64,000 bases of DNA from Archivesica marissinica (lineage: Eukaryota; Mollusca; Bivalvia; Venerida; Vesicomyidae): assembly GCA_014843695.1 (NCBI GenBank), contig CM026397.1, forward strand, positions 46,748,891 through 46,812,890, read 5' to 3'. The notes under the pieces were generated by a model that ran no database searches, had not been told where the DNA came from, and worked only from the letters and a program-made list of their open reading frames with translations. Made by a program: the position numbers and the translations under genes. Shown piece after piece: positions 57,152-64,000 of the stretch. Numbering within the stretch: the stretch's first letter is position 1; each line of letters starts with the position of its first letter.

Positions 57152-57440
57152 CAGGGTTCATTCTAGGTCAGAATTTTTGGGAGAAGTGAGAAAGCGCGTG
57201 ATCGCTTCCTTAAATGGTGTTCTTTAATATACTTCTTCAAAATAGGGTTAAAATGCACAGTACAACCATTAAATACAACATTTGAATAGAAGGAGTGCTT
57301 TATAATGGGCCAGTGTATCTTACTAGACAAAAGTTTGTTTGAAAACCGTAAAAACCAGGGAGAAGTGGGGCCCCCAGAGGGCGAAGTCAGGGTCCCTAGG
57401 GCGACAATTTCGCCCACATCGCCCTCTAGAATGATCCCTG
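57152..57440. mobile_element. hAT-like MITE (289 bp)
   Basis: Starts CAGGGTTCATTCTAG and ends CTAGAATGATCCCTG, inverted ends of 15 bp with one or two mismatches. Interior strings GGGAGAAGTGAGAAAG and GCGAAGTCAGGGTCCC recur in the copy at 61575-62195. Short open frame, no transposase. Confidence 0.7.
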
Positions 57441-58139
57441 CTATTATACACTTTCATTTATAAACAGCAGACAAAAAAAACAAGATAATGAATTGATCCA
57501 TTATTCCCATATATATTACACTATTGCACATAACAATAAAGATGCCGGTTGATGTATATCACTAATTGGATTGACTTTCAAAATTTTGATAAAATGTAAA
57601 TATTTTGGGATATAATTCTACATTCATATATAGCTCTACATTCAGACACAGAATTATTCACTAGAATCGTCATCAACTTAAATTGTGAAAATATAAATGC
57701 TCGTGAAGAAATAGTGTTTAGTTTAATCATATTTTATTGTAAATCAGTAGTTAATGTTATGCACAGAACGATACAATACATAGTATGAACATGCAAGCGG
57801 TTTGGGCAATAAGTTTTAACAACAATAGATAACGGCCTGCACCAGAAAGTCCAGCTAACGTTTGATTAAACTAAATGACTGGAGTTTCTTTCCAGAAAAG
57901 ATTATACAAAAATAGGATGAAAATAAAACTGATACAAAGGATGGAGAAAAAAAAGACAAATCTATAACAATAAAAAGTCGATATAGATTGATACAAATGA
58001 CTCATGATTCCATTGATGCTCCCCTATACCACGCCCAGCCCCGAACCCATGACCCCGTCTCACATGCAAATAACGTATAATTAATTCAAGAGAGCAGTGC
58101 CGAAAAACGAAATAATGTTCACCAGTTACATCAATTGGT

Positions 58140-58505
58140 AAGCAGTGGATAAGCAATGGATAAGCAAGCAATGGATAAGCAATGGATAAGCAATGGATAA
58201 GCAATGGATAAGCAATGGATAAGCAAGCAATGGATAAGCAATGGATAAGCAAGCAATGGATAAGCAATGGATAAGCAATGGATAAGCAATGGATAAGCAA
58301 GCAATGGATAAGCAATGGATAAGCAATGGATAAGCAATGGATAAGCAAGCAATGGATAAGCAAGCAATGGATAAGCAATGGATAAGCAATGGATAAGCAA
58401 TGGATAAGCAAGCAATGGATAAGCAATGGATAAGCAATGGATAAGCAATGGATAAGCAAGCAATGGATAAGCAATGGATAAGCAATGGATAAGCAATGGA
58501 TAAGT
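58140..58505. repeat. 11/15-bp minisatellite
   Basis: Units AATGGATAAGC, with an extra AAGC before many of them. Located about 0.6 kb from the 137-bp CDKL5 exon. Confidence 0.95.
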
Positions 58506-59122
58506 CTAACCCATTGTGGTTCACATAATAATTTATAATTATTTAGTGTATATCTTGAATATATTTCCACCCACCCACCTATATACAGATTACTGAGGGT
58601 GTTTAAGGGGTGTATTCACACATATAATTGTTTATTAACACACACCTTAGTAACAACACACCTTACACTAAGTACTTATACATTTCTCTTTCAATACAAC
58701 ATCACGTGGTGATTTTTGACTATTTTGCTAGTGGAATGGAACAGTTTTCTGGGATATATTATATAACAGACAAGCAAAAAGCGGTAGATACCGAAATTTG
58801 TGTGGAGTGGCCAGGAAAATGGTTTTAGTCAAAGTATGGCAAAAATATGGTTTATGGGAGAATGTATCTAAGACTAGGGGTGCTCAAGGTGTAGGTAGAA
58901 AAATTACTAACACCGTTTTGACGTCATAAACATATTCATAAATTCAAACAAAATGGCTGCTATTTTTAACACGATTTTAAGTTTTTAAAATTTATTTGAA
59001 GCTCTATTTTCATAAAAACCATTTAGCATGATGATCGCATTGCCAAATAGATTGATTGCACGTAAATGCCCAAATGTCAAAGCTTATCCTCCTACAAGAT
59101 TATTTTGTACCGGTGTACTTAC
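58506..59122. other. CDKL5 intron flank, no feature recognised
   Basis: AT-rich sequence between the AATGGATAAGC array and the 137-bp exon donor. Confidence 0.5.
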
Positions 59123-59259
59123 CCTTTCCACATATTCAAATACGAGATACAGTTTTCCCTTCCTTCTGAATGCTTCGCGCAGTTCAACAATGTTCTCTTG
59201 CTTGAGGGACCGCAGCATCTTGAGTTCCCGTAAGGTTGTTCGACGAACATCTTCATTTT
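59123..59259 (-). CDS. CDKL5: CDKL5 exon: N-lobe helix C region
   Basis: 137-bp exon. It starts after TTTCAG at 59260 in phase 2 (two bases complete a split Glu codon) and ends VER before GTAAGT in phase 0. It encodes [20 protein letters not shown] followed by [20 protein letters not shown]. The Glu of RELKML is the helix C glutamate expected to pair with the ATP-binding lysine encoded further upstream. The pattern [27 protein letters not shown] is the one seen in CDKL5 rather than CDKL1-4. Confidence 0.92.
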
Positions 59260-59524
59260 CTGAAAGGCAAAGAACCAAGTAATTAATTAATTAAATATTT
59301 TTTAAAATATTGTTTATGTCATTCAGAAATGTAAAATACTTCAAGGAAAGGTATAACATTCTAACCAACACATGAGCTAATACCGACCGAGTTGTTTCAA
59401 CAATTACCTAACACCCCATTATCCGTATAACGTACTACACACACATAGATATTCTAATGGGCGGATTATTGTAATAAAAACTTACTTTAGCTTGATTGCG
59501 AAACAAATTTTTACAATGTTAGAT

Positions 59525-59690
59525 TAATTGCTCTCGAGACCTAATTCCTGATGGAATCCAACGCCATGAGGGAGAGAAGAGGCATTGTGGAATTTAAATG
59601 CCTTCCCTAAGGGCACAATCATAACGGCTACAGCTGGGCGTGAACTCAGGGCCTCTTGCACATTGCGCTATCACGACTTCCACAGAATAT
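59525..59690 (-). repeat. SINE-G (tRNA-derived)
   Basis: On the minus strand GTGATAGCGCAATGTGCAAG (A-box side) and CTGAGTTCACGCCC (B-box-like) are followed by a body whose plus-strand form contains TTCCTGATGGAATCCAACGC and CATGAGGGAGAGAAGAG. The same body segment begins the array at 63735. Confidence 0.6.
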
Positions 59691-60091
59691 CGTGTTGTAC
59701 ATAATTATGTATTTCCAATTTTCAGTAAGAAGTTATTCAGGTTTTAAGTACAACGTTGAAGATCTGCCCACAAATAAACTCATTCTTGTAAAATTATTAT
59801 TTGTAAATGACCTCCATATAAGGATATTCATCAAGAACTTTGTAACTGACAGTTTATTCAAATGCATTTTTCATGCGATTATATGTTCATTTTTCATTTG
59901 AAGAAAAGTCAGGTTTAAAGAGGGTTTATATAAAGATGGTCCTTTGGAATAATAAACAATTTTACGACTGATCCCATTTAATGTATTTCTGGTGTCAAAA
60001 GGTCTGTTCTTGACACTGGCAGCATTGAATTCCACATTTACACACATTGTATCAGGCAGTAAGATTAATGTTTCTTATTGATTCTGAATGG

Positions 60092-61495
60092 CTTCATAAT
60101 GATCATATAGCGTATCATTGAACTCCTCCACAGTATGATCATATAGCGTATCATTGAACTCCTCCACGATATGATCATATAGCGTATCATTGAACTCCTC
60201 CACGATATGATCATATAGCGTATCATTGAACTCCTCCACAGTATGATCATATAGCGTATCATTGAACTCCTCCACAGTATGATCATATAGCGTATCATTG
60301 AACTCCTCCACAGTATGATCATATAACGTATCATTGAACTCCTCCACGATATGATCATATAACATATCATTGAACTCCTCCACGATATGATCATATAACA
60401 TATCATTGAATCCTCCACGATGATCATATAGCGTATCATTGAACTCCTCCACGATATGATCATATAGCGTATCATTGAACTCCTCCACGATATGATCATA
60501 TAACGTATCATTGAACTCCTCCACGATATGATCATATAGCGTATCATTGAACTCCTCCACGATATGATCATATAACGTATCATTGAACTCCTCCATGATA
60601 TGATCATATAGCGTATCATTGAACTCCTCCACGATATGATCATATAACGTATCATTGAACTCCTCCATGATATGATCATATAGCGTATCATTGAACTCCT
60701 CCACGATATGATAATATAGCGTATCATTGAACTCCTCCACGATATGATCATATAACGTATCATTGAACTCCTCCACGATATGATCATATAACGTATCATT
60801 GAACTCCTCCACAGTATAATCATACAGCGTATCATTGAACTCCTCCACAGTATAATCATATAGCGTATCATTGAACTCCTCCACAGTATAATCATATAGC
60901 GTATCAATGAACTCCTCCACAGTATAATCATATAGCGTATCATTGAACTCCTCCACAGTATAATCATACAGCGTATCATTGAACTCCTCCACAGTATAAT
61001 CATATAGCGTATCATTGAACTCCTCCACAGTATAATCATATAGCGTATCAATGAACTCCTCCACAGTATAATCATATAGCGTATCATTGAACTCCTCCAC
61101 AGTATAATCATATAGCGTATCATTGAACTCCTCCACAGTATAATCATATAGCGTATCATTGAACTCCTCCATAGTATGATCATATAACGTATCATTGAAC
61201 TCCTCCACGATATGGTCATATAATGTATCATTGAACTCCTCCACGATATGATCATATAGCGTATCATTGAACTCCTCCACGATATAATCATATAACGTAT
61301 CATTGAACTCCTCCACGATATGATCATATAACGTATCATTGAACTCCTCCACGATATGATCATATAACGTATCATTGAACTCCTCCACGATATGATCATA
61401 TAACGTATCATTGAACTCCTCCACAGTATGATCATATAGCGTATCATTGAACTCCTCCACAGTATGATCATATAGCGTATCATTGAACTCCTCCT
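60092..61495. repeat. 36-bp minisatellite (39 copies) with palindromic core
   Basis: Units of 36 bp: GTATCATTGAACTCCTCCAC then GATATGATCATATAGC. The common form contains ATATGATCATAT, a perfect 12-bp palindrome; the other variants have TATGATCATA or a broken TATAATCATA. A block near 60815-61150 is dominated by the AGTATAATCAT variant. Frames of 461-472 residues on the minus strand are a by-product of a stop-free unit whose length is divisible by three. Confidence 0.95.
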
Positions 61496-61574
61496 ATTAT
61501 AAGATAGCGCATGGTTACAAATGGGGTTCTATTTCCGAGGTTTCGCCCTTACATGCATAGTGTACAGACCTCAA

Positions 61575-62195
61575 GCTAGACCCACATTATTGGGAGAAGT
61601 GAGAAAGTGTGAGATTGCGTCATTTAATAGTATTATTTAATGCATTTCAACATAATAGGGTTAAAATACACAATATGACCTCTAAATATAATATTTGACT
61701 AGATGGAGTGCTTTACAATTAAGGAATGAATCGTGGGTTAACAGTTTCCATCTGGGTATGAACTACATTTAACGTGAATGCCGAAGATTCATTGCATTTA
61801 TATTAATTATTCTTTGCATTTAAAATGTTTTTAGTCCAGATTTGCAATTTACCGTGTGCCAGAACAGGTAAATAGATCATCCTTGGAACAGCGTAAACTA
61901 TACGTGCCTTTCCTTGCGACGAACGCTGCCTAACACAGCAAATGTACATGCCCGTAACTTCGAGTGCACATGCCAGCAGCAAATCATTAGTTGGGAACTC
62001 TCATACTAAATTGTATACAATCAGGGCACATACATTCATCGTAGGAAATGCAATAGCGATGTCAATATTGGCCAATATTTTGTCTGAAAGTTGGAAAAAA
62101 ACTTAATTATTTTTTAGGGAGAAGTACCAGGGGGCAAAGTCAGGGTCCCAAGGGTGACTAGTTTGCCCATGTCGCCCTCTAGAATGAGCCCTGGT
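61575..62195. mobile_element. hAT-like MITE copy 2, with extra interior
   Basis: 61590-61730 (GGGAGAAGTGAGAAAG to GGAGTGCTTTACAAT) and 62113-62195 (GGGAGAAGTACCAGGGGGCA to CTAGAATGAGCCCTGG) match the two halves of the 57152-57440 element, separated by about 380 bp not present there. Either an insertion here or a deletion there. Confidence 0.6.
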
Positions 62196-62242
62196 GTATT
62201 GTAGTGGCTTGAGGCTTGGTTTTTATTGTCTGCTATTAGTGT

Positions 62243-62735
62243 TTTGTATTTGTGGAGGGAAAGGGGATCAAGCAGTGTATTTGTGGAGGGAAGGGGGATC
62301 AAGCAGTATATTTGTGGAGGGAAGGGGGATCAAGCAGTGTATTTGTGGTGGGAAAGTGGATCAATCAGTGTATTTGTGGTGGGAAGGGGGATCAAGCAGT
62401 GTATTGTGGAGGGAAGGGGGATCAAGCAGTGTATTTGTGGTGGGAAGGGGGATCAAGCAGTGTATTTGTGGTGGAAGGGGGATCAAGCAGTGTATTTGTG
62501 GAGGGAAGGGGGATCAAGCAGTGTATTTGTGGTGGGAAGGGGGATCAAGCAGTGTATTTGTGGTGGGAAGGGGGATCAAGCAGTGTATTTGTGGAGGGAA
62601 GGGGGATCAAGCAGTGTATTTGTGGTGGGAAGGGGGATCAAGCAGTGTATTTGTGGAGGGAAGGGGGATCAAGCAGTGTATTTGTGGTGGGAAAGTGGAT
62701 CAATCAGTGTATTTGTGGTCGGAAGGGGGATCAAG
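62243..62735. repeat. 31-bp minisatellite (about 16 copies)
   Basis: Units of 31 bp: GTATTTGTGGTGGGAAGGGG then GATCAAGCAGT, with GTGGAGGG variants. Located upstream of the first visible CDKL5 exon. Confidence 0.95.
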
Positions 62736-62737
62736 CA

Positions 62738-62795
62738 GCCAATCCCTGGATTACAGGCAGACGTGTTACCACTGCTCTGTTGAACCACATGACTG
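62738..62795 (-). repeat. SINE-A head remnant
   Basis: AATCCCTGGATTACAGGCAG and GTGTTACCACTGCTCTG match the SINE-A tRNA-like head in inverted form. It abuts the 31-bp array. Confidence 0.5.
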
Positions 62796-63140
62796 TGGTC
62801 AGAGGAAGCAGATCCAGATATTAGCATTTAGGGTGTGTGAGTTGGCTAGGGGGTCTTGATTTGACAGCGAAAGGTCAACCTCAAGGTCAGAAGCTATGGC
62901 TTGTTTTAAAGGTCAGATGAGGTTCCCTATAGGCGTTCTACTGAAACTATAATTATGTGTATCTTGCTTCGTTTTGAGTTACAATCATGCACAGTTTACA
63001 ATAGAAGTGAATGGGAGTGGACACTTCGCTGACCTCAGACATTGAGAAATTTCTCTCAAAGTCCTATCACTTCCTCCTAGTCCAACCCTCTATATATCAA
63101 CAAGTGTTATTAGAATCCATAAACGAGTGTGCTCAAACAC
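62796..63140. other. No recognised feature
   Basis: Unique sequence; includes GGGGTCTTGATTTGACAGCG and AGCTATGGCTTG. No supported exon; the missing 5' CDKL5 exon is not here. Confidence 0.45.
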
Positions 63141-63142
63141 AC

Positions 63143-63512
63143 ACAAAACAATAACCCTCGTTCCTACAGCGGGGAATAAAAACAATAACCCTCGTTTCTA
63201 CAGCGGAGAATAAAAACAATAACCCTCATTCCTACAGCGGAGAATAAAAACAATAACCCTCGTTCCTACAGCGGGGAATAAAAACAACAACCCTCGTTCC
63301 TACAGCGGAGAATAAAAACAACAACCCTCGTTTCTACAGCGGAGAATAAAAACAATAACCCTCGTTCCTACAGCGGAGAATAAAAACAATAACCCTCGTT
63401 CCTACAGCGGAGAATAAAAACAATAACCCTCGTTCCTACAGCGGAGAATAAAAACAATCACCCTCGTTCCTACAGCGGAGAATAAAAATAATCACCCTCG
63501 TTCCTACAGCGG
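63143..63512. repeat. 34-bp minisatellite (about 11 copies)
   Basis: Units of 34 bp: AACCCTCGTTCCTACAGCGG then AGAATAAAAACAAT. Confidence 0.95.
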
Positions 63513-63734
63513 AGATTTAAAAAGAATTGTGTTTTATTAATGTATGGATTTTTTAGTTCATCTTGTGATCACCAAAATAATGGCTTACATATAAATTGTG
63601 GTGATCACTCTAGGAAACACAATCCAATATTACATGAATAAACGCAAATATCCTCTATACCATAACATAATTTATCATACAAATTCACAATTTACTGGTA
63701 GCTTAGTTTATACACCATCAGTTGAATTGCTCTT

Positions 63735-64000
63735 TTGACCTTATTCATGATGGAATCCATCGTCATGAGGGAGAGAGAAGAGACAAGGAGGATCTAATAG
63801 TCTTGTCTCATGAGGGAGAGAGAAGAGACAAGGAGGATGTAATAGTCTTGCCTCATGAGGGAGAGAGAAGAGACAAGGAGTATCTAATAGTCTTGCCTCA
63901 TGAGGGAGAGAGAAGAGACAAGGAGTATCTAATAGTCTTGCCTCATGATGAGGGAGAGAGAAGAGACAAGGAGTATCTAATAGTCTTGCCTCATGATGAG
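63735..64000. repeat. Minisatellite derived from a SINE-G segment
   Basis: Begins with a segment TTCATGATGGAATCCATCGT shared with SINE-G, then repeats a unit of about 46 bp (CATGAGGGAGAGAGAAGAGA, CAAGGAGTATCTAATAGTCT) to the window edge, with ATG insertions in the last two units. Confidence 0.85.

Noticed and set aside
58126..58570. LIHCLSIAYPL-repeat hydrophobic frame as a membrane protein
   Set aside because: It is the translation of the AATGGATAAGC array in all three minus frames; intronic.
60065..61483. 461-472 residue frames of EEFNDTLYDHIV type as an extra CDKL5 exon
   Set aside because: The unit is a non-coding-looking palindromic 36-mer, two frames are open together, and no splice sites tie it to the 137-bp exon.
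59260..64000. The missing first CDKL5 coding exon with the glycine-rich loop
   Set aside because: I looked for a GEGAYG-like and VAIKK-like segment on the minus strand and found none; it probably lies beyond the window.

Overview
The window looks like a piece of a metazoan nuclear genome, most probably a lophotrochozoan and perhaps a bivalve mollusc. The evidence is a spliced eight-exon kinase gene with GT-AG introns, Ty3/gypsy, LINE, SINE, Tc1/mariner and hAT-type elements, and many AT-rich short terminal-inverted-repeat elements. The lophotrochozoan placement rests on the overall look of the retroelements and SINEs; no species is identified. Nothing bacterial (operons, ribosome binding sites, CRISPR) is present.

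The only host protein-coding gene I can support is a CDKL5 (cyclin-dependent kinase-like 5) orthologue on the minus strand. Its exons lie at 59259-59123, 51389-51269, 48068-47918, 45990-45801, 42891-42811, 42207-42038, 36592-35806 and 34276-34043 (or 34276-34139 if a weak donor is used). Splice phases agree at every junction. The fragment encodes about 622 residues, from the middle of the kinase N-lobe to a lysine-rich tail. The first coding exon(s), with the glycine-rich loop and the ATP-binding lysine, must lie beyond 64000.

Layout: 1-5980 is a minisatellite of 24/33-bp units. 5981-9268 holds hAT-transposase debris, tandem tRNA-derived SINEs and a truncated LINE. 9269-14916 is a nearly complete Ty3/gypsy element (two 109-bp LTRs, intact 1147-residue pol frame, broken gag) inserted inside that LINE's ORF1, which resumes at 14917-15814. 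15815-18560 holds a candidate LINE promoter and SINEs. 18575-21897 is two arrays around a 1000-N gap. 22293-23647 is a decayed Tc1/mariner element. 23690-25470 holds small inverted-repeat elements and a SINE. 25822-30977 is a 17-bp array interrupted by a foldback element and by a second, 5'-truncated gypsy copy in the opposite orientation. 31032-33168 is a 44-bp array. 34043-59259 is the CDKL5 gene, whose introns hold at least eight arrays plus MITEs and SINEs. 60092-64000 holds four more arrays upstream of the first visible exon.

Adding the intervals, tandem arrays fill roughly 22 kb of the 62 kb of called sequence, with about 17 unrelated unit sequences. At least two arrays can be traced to a parent element: the 37-bp array at 49537-50030 repeats the terminal segment of a TTAA-flanked MITE present elsewhere in the window, and the array at 63753-64000 repeats a segment shared with a SINE copy at 59525-59690. 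The window therefore gives a view of tandem arrays being seeded from transposon ends inside a conserved kinase gene. I did not find a clearly new enzymatic or defence system.
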